6,685 bases of DNA from a bacterium. Lineage in GTDB: Bacteria; Ratteibacteria; UBA8468; B48-G9; JAFGKM01. Under the pieces are notes generated by a model. It saw nothing but the letters and a program-made list of their open reading frames with translations, had not been told where the DNA came from and searched no databases. Location: positions 1 through 6,685 of the forward strand of contig JAOAEP010000053.1 in the NCBI GenBank assembly GCA_026416755.1, given 5' to 3'. A program made the position numbers and the translations under genes. Of this stretch, positions 1 to 6,255 are shown piece by piece. Within the stretch, counting starts at the first letter, position 1. Every line of letters starts with the position of its first letter.

Positions 1-202
1 AATCTTCTCCTGGACCAAACTGTGTTGGATTAACAAAAATACTCACAACAACAAAATCACATTCTTTTTTTGCTCTCTGTACCAGAGAAATATGCCCTTT
101 ATGTAAATATCCCATAGTTGGTACAAAACCCACAATCAAACCCTTCTTTTTAACCTCACCTATTTTCTTTCTAACATCTACAACTTTTCCCAACACTTCC
201 AT
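1..202 (-). CDS. panC: Pantoate-beta-alanine ligase (pantothenate synthetase), N-terminal part, cut by window edge
   Basis: PanC joins pantoate to beta-alanine with ATP, the last step of pantothenate (vitamin B5, coenzyme A precursor) synthesis in the cytoplasm. Only the first 67 residues are present, with the gene running off the low-coordinate edge. Seen directly: VPTMGYLHKGH at residues 27-37, the family's nucleotidyltransferase signature, with His34 and His37 of the HxGH motif, and VSIFVNPTQFGPGED at 53-67, where Gln61 corresponds to the pantoate-binding glutamine. The ATG at 202 is supported by a strong purine-rich ribosome site, GGGAGAAGG at 207-215, and by the normal distance from the start to the HxGH motif. 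A separate extended -10 promoter may lie about 110 bases upstream. The identification is firm; what follows panC is outside the window. Confidence 0.96.
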   Translation of the reverse strand, partial: MEVLGKVVDVRKKIGEVKKKGLIVGFVPTMGYLHKGHISLVQRAKKECDFVVVSIFVNPTQFGPGED

Positions 203-206
203 TTTA

Positions 207-215
207 CCTTCTCCC
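207..215 (-). promoter_or_regulatory. Ribosome binding site of panC
   Basis: On the minus strand this reads GGGAGAAGG. It ends 4 bases before the ATG at 202, with the GGGAG core 8 bases away. It is one of the two best Shine-Dalgarno matches in the window and fixes the panC start. Confidence 0.75.
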
Positions 216-245
216 AATATTTATTATAAATTTTGAAATCAGTTT

Positions 246-460
246 TTACTTTTCTTCAACAGAAATAAAATGTAAGTGTTTTGGTATATTACCACAACTA
301 ACTTTTTTCACCATTATATCACTTTTTTCCATTCATAAAAACTTCCACTTTTGAAAATCTCTCCTCCTTTCATATTTGTAATATCTTTATTATCTTTCAC
401 CCACTCTCCCTCATTCCTACGTGCTAGGTATAAAATAGAAACTAGAGATAGACAAGGCAT
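246..460 (-). pseudogene. Possible small frameshifted coding remnant between the dehydrogenase gene and panC
   Basis: Two short minus-strand frames abut here. The first (ATG at 460, stop at 316-314, 48 codons) includes the residues LARRNEGEWVKDNKD. The second (ATG at 332, stop at 248-246, 28 codons) includes KKVSCGNIPKHLHF. They overlap at a run of six A on the minus strand (plus positions 323-328). One extra A there would fuse them into a single frame with no internal stop, about 71 codons from 460 to 246. The codons favour purines in first position and GGA, AGA and GAA choices like those of neighbouring genes, which suggests coding origin. The ATG at 460 has no ribosome site and lies inside the end of the dehydrogenase gene; a GTG at 400 follows a GAGGGAGAG stretch. 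I do not recognise a family. It could be a decayed gene, a sequencing or assembly indel, or chance. Confidence 0.35.
313..321 (-). promoter_or_regulatory. panC: Candidate extended -10 promoter for panC
   Basis: The minus strand reads TGATATAAT, a perfect -10 hexamer with the TGn extension. No convincing -35 box lies 16-18 bases upstream, which is common for extended -10 promoters. Transcription would begin near 306, giving an untranslated leader of about 100 bases before the panC ATG at 202. The site also lies inside the putative broken reading frame, and AT-rich DNA yields such matches by chance, so confidence is moderate. Confidence 0.4.
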
Positions 461-1476
461 TTTATGACACCATCTCTATATTCTGCTACAAGATTTAATG
501 CTTCCTCTAATTCTTCAAAAGGATATCTGTGTGTTATTATTTCTTTAAAAGGAACTTTAGAATTTTTAATCATATTTAAAGCAATTTCTGTACAAAAAGC
601 ACTTCTTCTTACATTTATAAGTTTCAATTCCTTTCTTCTCATAATATGCGCTTCAAATTCAACCGTATCTTCTGCAGGTATTCCAACCAGAAGACATTTT
701 CCTCCAATTCTTGATGTATGTATCACCTGCCTAAATGTCTCTCTTTTTCCTGCTGATTCAAAAGAAATATCAACTCCTCTTCCATCTGTCATTTTTTTCA
801 CAATATCTACAATATTTTCTTTTCCTGCATCAACTGTAAAATCTGCTCCAATTTTTTTTGCAAATTCAAGTCGTTCTTTTATTAAATCTGACACAAAAAT
901 TCTATATGCACCGCTTTCCTTTACTGAAAATAAAATTGATAATCCAATTGGTCCAACTCCTAAAATTGCAACGTCATCTCCTATTTCAATCTGACTTAAT
1001 TTAACTGAATAAATGCCTATTGCTAAAGGTTCTGCCAGGACTCCTTCTTCAAATCCAAGTCCTTCGGGTATCTTTATTAGATTACTTTCAGGCATCACAA
1101 TATATTCTCTAAAAGCACCATCAATAGGAGGAGTTCCAAGAAATTTCACATTAGGACAAGTATTAGGTTTACCTTTTATACAGGATTCACATTTACCACA
1201 ACTTATACCTGGTTCAATTGCTACTTTATCCCCTTTTTTCAAATTTTTTACATTCTCCCCGATCTCCACAACTTCACCACTTGCTTCATGTCCAAGAATT
1301 ATCCTATCTTTTACAATCTGGTCTCCAATTCTTCCTTCCAGAAAGTAATGGACATCAGAACCACAGATTCCAACACATCTAATTCTTACAAGAACATCAT
1401 CTCCTTTTTTAATCTCTGGGATTTGCCTTTCTTCAAATATTATCCTTTTTTTATCAATTAAGTAAGCAACTCTCAT
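442..1476 (-). CDS. Zinc-dependent medium-chain polyol dehydrogenase (sorbitol dehydrogenase-like)
   Basis: This is a 344-residue medium-chain dehydrogenase, probably oxidising a sugar alcohol or related secondary alcohol with NAD in the cytoplasm. GICGSDVHY (36-44) with C38, then GHE (62-64) with H63 and E64, plus E149 in LAEPLA, are the catalytic zinc ligands of the sorbitol dehydrogenase type. C93, C96, C99 and C107 form a structural zinc lobe. The sorbitol/xylitol signature TPPIDGAF (115-122) is present. The Rossmann loop GVGPIG is at 173-178, and D197 at the end of the next strand favours NAD over NADP. The region matching the RY pair that contacts polyol in mammalian sorbitol dehydrogenase reads RRS (290-292), so the tyrosine appears replaced by serine and the substrate may differ. 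I chose the ATG at 1476, where the family N-terminus begins, over an in-frame ATG at 1524 inside the upstream gene. It starts 10 bases after that gene's stop with only a weak ribosome site (AGCGAAG), suggesting translational coupling. L-threonine dehydrogenase or another polyol dehydrogenase remains possible. Confidence 0.88.
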   Translation of the reverse strand: MRVAYLIDKKRIIFEERQIPEIKKGDDVLVRIRCVGICGSDVHYFLEGRIGDQIVKDRIILGHEASGEVVEIGENVKNLKKGDKVAIEPGISCGKCESCIKGKPNTCPNVKFLGTPPIDGAFREYIVMPESNLIKIPEGLGFEEGVLAEPLAIGIYSVKLSQIEIGDDVAILGVGPIGLSILFSVKESGAYRIFVSDLIKERLEFAKKIGADFTVDAGKENIVDIVKKMTDGRGVDISFESAGKRETFRQVIHTSRIGGKCLLVGIPAEDTVEFEAHIMRRKELKLINVRRSAFCTEIALNMIKNSKVPFKEIITHRYPFEELEEALNLVAEYRDGVIKCLVYL

Positions 1477-1486
1477 TTTCTTCGCT

Positions 1487-1828
1487 TTACAAAGTAATTT
1501 TTGAATATTTCTCAGCAAAATCACCCAATAAAGGTAATTTAATATATTCTCCTTTAATTGATTTTACAAGCAATATAATCCAAACCACAACTGAAAATAA
1601 ATATGCTATTGGATAGAGAATTATACTTAAGAATTTACCTATAAAAGGGAGGGAAGAAATAACAGTGATAATTATAAAAAGAACCATTGTAGCACCTGAA
1701 AAAAATATACTTTGCATAGCATTAAATTTCACATATTCACTCTTTTTCTCTGTTGAAAAAATTATCAATCCAGAAACCCATCCGAATAAGTAAGCAATAA
1801 AACTTAAAAATTTATCTCTTTCCTCCAT
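1487..1828 (-). CDS. Small Tic20/DUF4870-family membrane protein
   Basis: This small integral membrane protein resembles the DUF4870/Tic20-like family, whose bacterial function is not established. From the ATG at 1828 it has 113 residues, usual for the family. It shows a hydrophobic segment at about 7-24 (SFIAYLFGWVSG), the conserved EYVKFNAMQS motif at 31-40, two further hydrophobic stretches at about 46-60 and 64-88, and a polar C-terminus with the typical IKGEYIKLPLLGDFAEK ending at 91-107. An in-frame ATG at 1849 would add seven mostly charged residues but is preceded only by AT-rich DNA. The ATG at 1828 follows AAAAGAGAGAAA, so I prefer it. Its stop lies 10 bases before the dehydrogenase start, indicating cotranscription. 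A promoter candidate lies just upstream at 1879-1907, so this pair may also be expressed apart from the exporter and hydrolases. Confidence 0.82.
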   Translation of the reverse strand: MEERDKFLSFIAYLFGWVSGLIIFSTEKKSEYVKFNAMQSIFFSGATMVLFIIITVISSLPFIGKFLSIILYPIAYLFSVVVWIILLVKSIKGEYIKLPLLGDFAEKYSKITL

Positions 1829-1878
1829 TTTCTCTCTTTTTTTCTTCATTAAAAATAATCTTATAAAAATTCTTTAAA

Positions 1879-1907
1879 ATTATAACATTTAAAAATAAGA
1901 ATATCCA
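1879..1907 (-). promoter_or_regulatory. Candidate promoter upstream of the DUF4870-dehydrogenase pair
   Basis: The minus strand has TGGATA at 1907-1902 (four of six matches to the -35 consensus), a 17-base spacer, and a perfect TATAAT at 1884-1879 carrying the TGn extension (TGTTATAAT). Initiation would fall near 1872, about 44 bases before the preferred ATG at 1828. The match is good, but the background is very AT-rich. Confidence 0.45.
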
Positions 1908-1917
1908 TACTTATTTT
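1892..1917 (-). terminator. Weak AT-rich hairpin after the MATE gene
   Basis: On the minus strand AAAATAAG (1917-1910) can pair perfectly with CTTATTTT (1899-1892) across a 10-base loop, and a short T/A tail follows. It begins 18 bases after the exporter stop codon. The 8-bp stem has one G-C pair, so termination would be weak at best. The loop contains the proposed -35 box of the next promoter, so the two readings may compete. Confidence 0.25.
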
Positions 1918-1934
1918 AACTTCTCTTTTTCATT

Positions 1935-3296
1935 TTAAGTTAAAGGAAGTGAGGGCTCAATTATTTTTATTTTTTTCCAATGTCCCTTTAAAAATCTTGA
2001 TAAAAAAATTATTCCGAGCGTTATAACATAAAATGTAGCAATTGCCCAACTTATATATATCCCTGCATTAAAAAAATAAACAGAAATATAAAGAGGCAAA
2101 AGGAAACCAAAAATTGAAAGAATTAAAAAAACCTTCATTATAAATCTTGTATCTCCAGCGCCTCTCAAACCAGAAAGGAAAATTACATTCATAGTATCAA
2201 AAACTGAGTAAAAAGCAACAAATTTCAAAAGGATAATTGTTAAATTCCTGACATTTTCAAAATCTGCCATATAAATTTTGGGTTTAAAAAACTTAATATA
2301 AAAATCTGGAAAAACAACATAACTTAAAGCAATTGAACACATATAAATAAAAGTAATTAAAAAACCCATATAAGTTATCTTTTCTCCAATTTCTGGTTTT
2401 CCTTTTCCTATATATTGACCAACAAGTATTGAAACACCTGTCCCTATTCCTATCATTGGCATAAAAGCAATAGTATTTATATTAAAAGCAATATTTGTTG
2501 AAGACAGAGGAATAACTCCAAGTTTTCCAATTATAAGTAAAAAAATTGACCAAACAGAAATATCAAGAAAAAAATGAACCCCATTAGGAATTCCATATTT
2601 CAATAGATTTTTGAAAAGTTGAGAATTAAATTTAAAGTGAGTTATTCCAAAACTTATGTTTCTTTTTTTAAAAAATAAAAAGATATAAACAAATAGTGCA
2701 AAATAACCAGAGATGACAGTCGCAATCCCAGCTCCTTTTATACCCATTTCAGGGAAAATCCATTTTCCGAAAATCAATAAATAATCAAGTATTAAATTTA
2801 TTGATGTCTGAAAAAAACCTACAAGTAATACAATATTTGTTTTACCCCTACCTGAGAAAAAAGATGAAAAAGAAATTGAAGCAATCGCAGGAAAAGCACC
2901 AATACACAAAATCTGGAAATAAATTATTTCAAAATATAAAACTTCCCTTTCGTGTCCAAAAATATTAAATAAATTTGGTGCAATAGGAATAAGGAAAAGG
3001 TGAAATATCCCTCCTATTAATGCCCAGTATAAACCTTGCCATACGACTTTCCCTATTTTTTCATACATTTTAGCCCCATAATATTGAGCAATAAAAGTAT
3101 TTATAAAAGAGGCAGTACCAATAAAAATGCTTGAAGTTGCTAAATTTAAAAAACTTGCTGGTAAAATTGCTGCAAGTGTTTTAACTGAGTACCATGAAAT
3201 GAACATTCTGTCAACAAAGTGCTGAATTGTCCATATACTTGAACTTATAATTAAAGGAAAAGAGATTTTTAAAAGTTCTCTAATTAGGGATTTCAT
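1935..3296 (-). CDS. MATE-family efflux transporter (NorM/DinF-like)
   Basis: This 453-residue polytopic inner-membrane protein belongs to the multidrug and toxic compound extrusion family, which exports cationic drugs, dyes or metabolites in exchange for H+ or Na+. The length and roughly twelve hydrophobic segments fit. The two MatE repeats are visible. In the first half, SFPLIISSS...FVDRMFISW (12-35) is followed by FSGRGKTN (147-154) and the LDYLLIFG and GIKGAGIATVIS stretches (170-196). In the second half, the KYGIPNGVHFFLD region (233-245) is followed by GIGTGVSILVGQYIGKGK (283-300) and the repeated LSGLRGAGDTRF motif (374-385). The short N-terminus before the first membrane segment supports the ATG at 3296. 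No Shine-Dalgarno site is visible in the 21-base AT-only spacer after the upstream hydrolase, so translation may depend on coupling or an A-rich leader. The substrate and coupling ion cannot be read from the sequence. Confidence 0.92.
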   Translation of the reverse strand: MKSLIRELLKISFPLIISSSIWTIQHFVDRMFISWYSVKTLAAILPASFLNLATSSIFIGTASFINTFIAQYYGAKMYEKIGKVVWQGLYWALIGGIFHLFLIPIAPNLFNIFGHEREVLYFEIIYFQILCIGAFPAIASISFSSFFSGRGKTNIVLLVGFFQTSINLILDYLLIFGKWIFPEMGIKGAGIATVISGYFALFVYIFLFFKKRNISFGITHFKFNSQLFKNLLKYGIPNGVHFFLDISVWSIFLLIIGKLGVIPLSSTNIAFNINTIAFMPMIGIGTGVSILVGQYIGKGKPEIGEKITYMGFLITFIYMCSIALSYVVFPDFYIKFFKPKIYMADFENVRNLTIILLKFVAFYSVFDTMNVIFLSGLRGAGDTRFIMKVFLILSIFGFLLPLYISVYFFNAGIYISWAIATFYVITLGIIFLSRFLKGHWKKIKIIEPSLPLT

Positions 3297-3317
3297 AATT
3301 ATTTTTAAAAATGTTTT

Positions 3318-4334
3318 TTATTTATTCTTTTTCTTAAAGATATATTTTTTCAGAATATTGGTTAAATTAGAAGCAATTTCTTCAAAACCACTTATTGATG
3401 GATGAATTCTATCCGCGGTCAGACCTTTTATATCTTTCAAAACTTTAACTCCAGATATATGTATCACATTTTCTTTATTTATTTCTTTTACCTTATTTTT
3501 TACAATTTCTCTAAACTTTTTCTGTTTTTTTTGATTATCAAAATCCATATAAAAAGGAAACATGTCTACAAAAAATAAATACTTTTCACTTTTTTCTTTA
3601 ACTATTTTTTCAACAAAATAATCAACTCTCTTTTTAAACTCTTCTACTTCAAATCCACCCACCATATTCACTCCAAGTTCAAAAACTGCAAATTTCCAGT
3701 CATCCCTTTTAGCAATATAATCAGCAATTTCTTTTTCAAGATGACATCCTCCTCCAAGACCAAGATTTATAGCATCAATTCCAAGAATATGGGCTATTCT
3801 TGCAACATATGTATAACTTGGGATAATTGAAAAAGCACCATGTGTTATTGAAGAACCATAGGCAAGAAATTTAACATCAGGTGTCTGAGTTTTTTCAGGA
3901 ATTTGAAAATCGCCCTCCATCTCTATAATTATTAAATCAACTATATGGGGAAGTAAAATTCTAATAAGTTTCGGGTCAAATTTAAGTTTTTTTCTTCTTG
4001 CAAGTTCTTCAAGTTTATATAAGTCATCCGGATATTGAACTTCTATTTCTACAGGATTTTCATTTATAAAATACCATGTATTAAAAAAATCACCAAAATA
4101 AATTTCACATATACCATTATACTTTGCTATCTCCTTCTTTGCTTTCATAGTTATTTTAGCTTTTTCACTTTTTAAGTTGAATCTAATTTCACATCCTGCC
4201 GGCATAAGGGCTCTTGTTTTAGCATTATTATTTAATTTTTCCCTCACCTTATTAGGGACTCTGGAAAACTGAATCCCATCTTTTGTTTCAAAAACTTCTT
4301 CTACATTATACAACTCAACATTTTTATAAATCAT
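3318..4334 (-). CDS. SGNH/GDSL-type hydrolase, second of a tandem pair
   Basis: This 338-residue protein is a likely ester hydrolase of the SGNH superfamily. Residues 1 to about 150 form a separate N-terminal, probably beta-rich domain starting IYKNVELYNVEE and containing the conserved MPAGCEIRFNLKS and CEIYFGDFF stretches. The catalytic domain follows. Block I is YGSSITHG (159-166) with nucleophile S162 in GSSI, where many relatives have GDSL; block II is NLG (190-192), with G192 as the oxyanion glycine; block III is GVN (221-223), with N223; and block V is DRIHPS (308-313), with D308 and H311. All four blocks are intact, so the enzyme should be active. There is no signal peptide, so it should act in the cytoplasm. 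The arrangement resembles Pfam groups pairing an N-terminal esterase domain with Lipase_GDSL_3, but I could not confirm this. It starts 14 bases after its paralogue's stop without a visible ribosome site. The matching N-termini of the two paralogues support the start. The substrate is unknown. Confidence 0.88.
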   Translation of the reverse strand: MIYKNVELYNVEEVFETKDGIQFSRVPNKVREKLNNNAKTRALMPAGCEIRFNLKSEKAKITMKAKKEIAKYNGICEIYFGDFFNTWYFINENPVEIEVQYPDDLYKLEELARRKKLKFDPKLIRILLPHIVDLIIIEMEGDFQIPEKTQTPDVKFLAYGSSITHGAFSIIPSYTYVARIAHILGIDAINLGLGGGCHLEKEIADYIAKRDDWKFAVFELGVNMVGGFEVEEFKKRVDYFVEKIVKEKSEKYLFFVDMFPFYMDFDNQKKQKKFREIVKNKVKEINKENVIHISGVKVLKDIKGLTADRIHPSISGFEEIASNLTNILKKYIFKKKNK

Positions 4335-4348
4335 TTTTTAAAACTATA

Positions 4349-5335
4349 TTAAAAAAATTGTTTTATAATATTAGAAAGGTTATATCCCATTTCTTCCATA
4401 CCAAAAGGTGATGGATGTAAAATATCATATGTTAATCCTTTTAAACTCTTTAATACGTCAAAACCAGAAATATGAATTACGTTGTTTTTATTTATTTCTT
4501 TTACCTTATTCTTAACAACCTCTCTAAATTTTTCTTGTTTTTCTCCATTCTCAAAATCAAGATAAAATGGATAAATATCTATAAAAAATAATTTTTTATC
4601 CTTCTTTTTATTAACAATCGTCTCTATAAAATAATCAACCCTTCTTTCAAACTCCTCTACTTCAAAACCTCCAACCATATTAATTCCAAGTTCAAAAGTC
4701 CCAAATTCCCAGTCATCCCTTTCAGCAATATAATCAGCAATCTCTTTTTCAAGATGTGCTCCACCACCAAATCCAAGATTAATTAGATCAACATTTAATA
4801 ATTGAGCCGTCTTAAAAACATAAGTTCCAGTTGGTCTTACTGATGTCGCTCCATGCGTTATAGAAGAACCATAAGCAAGATATTTTGTCTTCGGAACTTG
4901 TTCTCTATCAGGTGGTTTCATTTCTCCGTTTATATCTATTATTTTTGTTATAAGTAAATGGGGTAAAACTACCCTTACAACTTTGGGATCAAAAGGAAGA
5001 TTTTTCTCAATTGCAAGTTTTTCAAGTTTTTCAATATTCTGTGGATATTTTATTTCTATTTCTGTCGGTTCATTTTTAATTAATCGCCAACTTTCAAAAA
5101 AATCACCAAAATAAATCTCACATATTCCATTTCCATTAAATCCCTTTAGAATTATTTTTGCAAAATCACTTTTTAAATTAAATCTAATTTCACATCCAGC
5201 AGGATAAAGAGAGGCATTTTTAGCATTCTCATTCAATTTATCTCTTACTCTTTGAGGTATTCTTAAAAGTCCTATTTCATTCCCTTCCTTTAGTATATCT
5301 TCTACATTATAAAGTTCAACATTTTCATATATCAT
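4349..5335 (-). CDS. SGNH/GDSL-type hydrolase, first of a tandem pair
   Basis: This 328-residue paralogue of the next gene is probably a cytoplasmic ester hydrolase, with no signal peptide or membrane segment. The N-terminal domain (1 to about 147) carries ELYNVED, YPAGCEIRFNLKS and CEIYFGDFF. The SGNH domain carries YGSSITHG (155-162) with nucleophile S158, NLG (186-188) with G188, GIN (217-219) with N219, and DILHPS (304-309) with D304 and H307. By hand alignment about 70% of residues match the paralogue between block I and PFYLDF (154-261), and fewer in the N-terminal half, so this is an old duplication. The ATG at 5335 is preceded by AAAGGA about 9 bases away and by a good promoter, so this gene opens the likely hydrolase-exporter operon. 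Acetylxylan, rhamnogalacturonan or other sugar-ester specificity is possible but not shown. Confidence 0.88.
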   Translation of the reverse strand: MIYENVELYNVEDILKEGNEIGLLRIPQRVRDKLNENAKNASLYPAGCEIRFNLKSDFAKIILKGFNGNGICEIYFGDFFESWRLIKNEPTEIEIKYPQNIEKLEKLAIEKNLPFDPKVVRVVLPHLLITKIIDINGEMKPPDREQVPKTKYLAYGSSITHGATSVRPTGTYVFKTAQLLNVDLINLGFGGGAHLEKEIADYIAERDDWEFGTFELGINMVGGFEVEEFERRVDYFIETIVNKKKDKKLFFIDIYPFYLDFENGEKQEKFREVVKNKVKEINKNNVIHISGFDVLKSLKGLTYDILHPSPFGMEEMGYNLSNIIKQFF

Positions 5336-5344
5336 TTTTTATTT

Positions 5345-5350
5345 TCCTTT
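5345..5350 (-). promoter_or_regulatory. Ribosome binding site of the first SGNH hydrolase gene
   Basis: The minus strand reads AAAGGA, 9 bases before the ATG at 5335 with an A-rich spacer. It is the only recognisable Shine-Dalgarno site at the head of the hydrolase-hydrolase-exporter run. Confidence 0.55.
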
Positions 5351-5363
5351 CTTTAAGGTTTTA

Positions 5364-5392
5364 ATTTTAATAATTTAAGTTGGAAAAGTCAA
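5364..5392 (-). promoter_or_regulatory. Sigma-70 type promoter of the SGNH hydrolase operon
   Basis: On the minus strand TTGACT (5392-5387, five of six matches) and TAAAAT (5369-5364, five of six) are separated by exactly 17 bases. Initiation would fall near 5357, giving a leader of about 22 bases that contains the AAAGGA ribosome site. Position, spacing and hexamers all agree, making this the best promoter in the window. It would serve both hydrolases and probably the exporter and genes beyond. I see no operator-like inverted repeat over it. Confidence 0.6.
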
Positions 5393-5401
5393 AATTTTGT
5401 T

Positions 5402-5435
5402 AAAAAATTTTCTATTTTTTATAATTAAAGAATAG
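5402..5435 (-). terminator. Possible weak intrinsic terminator after the secreted-protein gene
   Basis: On the minus strand CTATT-C-TTTA pairs with TAAA-A-AATAG around an ATTA loop (5435-5412): nine pairs with one C/A mismatch. Four A and then six T (5407-5402) follow. It begins 14 bases after the stop of the secreted-protein gene and before the next promoter, where a terminator is expected. The stem has a single G-C pair, so strength is doubtful. Confidence 0.35.
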
Positions 5436-5448
5436 TTTAAAATCAGTA

Positions 5449-6255
5449 TTAAAGGAGTTCTGCAAGAAGAATATTTAATCTTAAATTAAGTTTGACTGTA
5501 TAAGTTTCTGCTATCTTTCCTTTTACATCTGGAGAAGGAGGAACTTCAAATTTTGCATCCAAGTCAATTAAAAAGTCACCTTTAAAATCTTTTATTTTCC
5601 CTTCTATTTCATCAAAATTAAAATTTCCCTTGGAATTATTTTTTCCTTCAAAGGTTATTGTAATATCTTTATTTTTCTTTTTCTCTTTTATTGTGTGAAT
5701 ACCTGTTAATTCAATAGAAGAAGTATTTCCTTTTTTTAAATATAGATAATTAAACTCAAGAGCACACATTTGTATCCCTGGTAATTCAAAAGCGGGCATC
5801 CTCTGTTTCCATTTTTTACCAGAGACAACTTTTTCCGGAAAATTTGGAAGAAGTTTTAAAACTTGAGTTAAAGATAAGATTTTCCCATTTACTTCATCTA
5901 TTTCAATTATTTCACCATTTTTTTTCATTTTAACAATACCTGATGAAATTAATGAAGAAACGCTTGTTTCTGAATTTGTTATATCTTCAAGTTTCTGTTC
6001 ATCAATTTTAACTAATGTTTTAAAAGGTACAATTTTAAGGACATATATATCATCTTCCATCCCCAACATCTCAAACTTTAAATTTCCTTTTATAAAAATA
6101 TTAAGTTTTTCATTTGTTCCTGGATAATTAAGAGAAACTGTTCCTTTTATTTGAAATGAATAATTAAGAGGTTTATCTTTTTGAAATTTATATTCTGGGT
6201 TTGAAAATATAAAGAAGTTAATAATGAAAAAAATTATAATTAGTTTTTTTATCAC
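5449..6255 (-). CDS. Secreted or periplasmic protein of unknown function
   Basis: I do not recognise this 268-residue protein with confidence. It begins with a clear signal peptide: MIKK, then a hydrophobic core at about 5-17 (LIIIFFIINFFIF), with likely cleavage after about residue 18. There is no lipobox cysteine; the only cysteine is C164. The mature part alternates charged and hydrophobic residues as in beta-strand proteins: KGTVSLNY (38-44), IFIKGNLKFEML (53-64), a KKNGEIIEID turn (111-120), a central LPNFPEKVVSGKKWKQ (136-151), and TVKLNLRLN (253-261) at the C-terminus. The FP-x-GxxW feature recalls some families of uncharacterised bacterial beta-rich exported proteins (DUF6263-like), which is only an impression. 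The GTG start at 6255 touches the aminotransferase stop and has an excellent AAGGAG site 6 bases upstream, so the two genes are cotranscribed and probably translationally coupled. Confidence 0.8.
   Translation of the reverse strand: MIKKLIIIFFIINFFIFSNPEYKFQKDKPLNYSFQIKGTVSLNYPGTNEKLNIFIKGNLKFEMLGMEDDIYVLKIVPFKTLVKIDEQKLEDITNSETSVSSLISSGIVKMKKNGEIIEIDEVNGKILSLTQVLKLLPNFPEKVVSGKKWKQRMPAFELPGIQMCALEFNYLYLKKGNTSSIELTGIHTIKEKKKNKDITITFEGKNNSKGNFNFDEIEGKIKDFKGDFLIDLDAKFEVPPSPDVKGKIAETYTVKLNLRLNILLAELL

Noticed and set aside
464..994. A 176-codon plus-strand open frame
   Set aside because: It lies wholly antisense to the polyol dehydrogenase gene, whose zinc and NAD motifs are intact. The translation is rich in Ser, Phe and Ile with no recognisable domain and no ribosome site, typical of a shadow frame.
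1013..1348. A 111-codon plus-strand open frame
   Set aside because: It is also antisense to the dehydrogenase, low in complexity (Pro, Ser, Ile, Leu) and matches no family; a shadow of the coding strand.
1477..1524. A 16-residue N-terminal extension of the dehydrogenase from an ATG at 1524
   Set aside because: The extension overlaps the end of the DUF4870 gene, and the family N-terminus begins at the ATG at 1476 (MRVAYLIDKK).
3318..5335. The repeated similarity of the two hydrolase genes considered as a mobile element or assembly duplication
   Set aside because: The copies differ at many residues throughout and have indels in the N-terminal domain, so this is an old gene duplication. No terminal repeats or transposase are present.
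5391..5411. Inverted repeat AAAATTTT...AAATTTT near the hydrolase promoter considered as an operator
   Set aside because: It is A/T-only, imperfect and expected by chance in DNA of this composition; the T-run is better explained as part of the weak terminator candidate.
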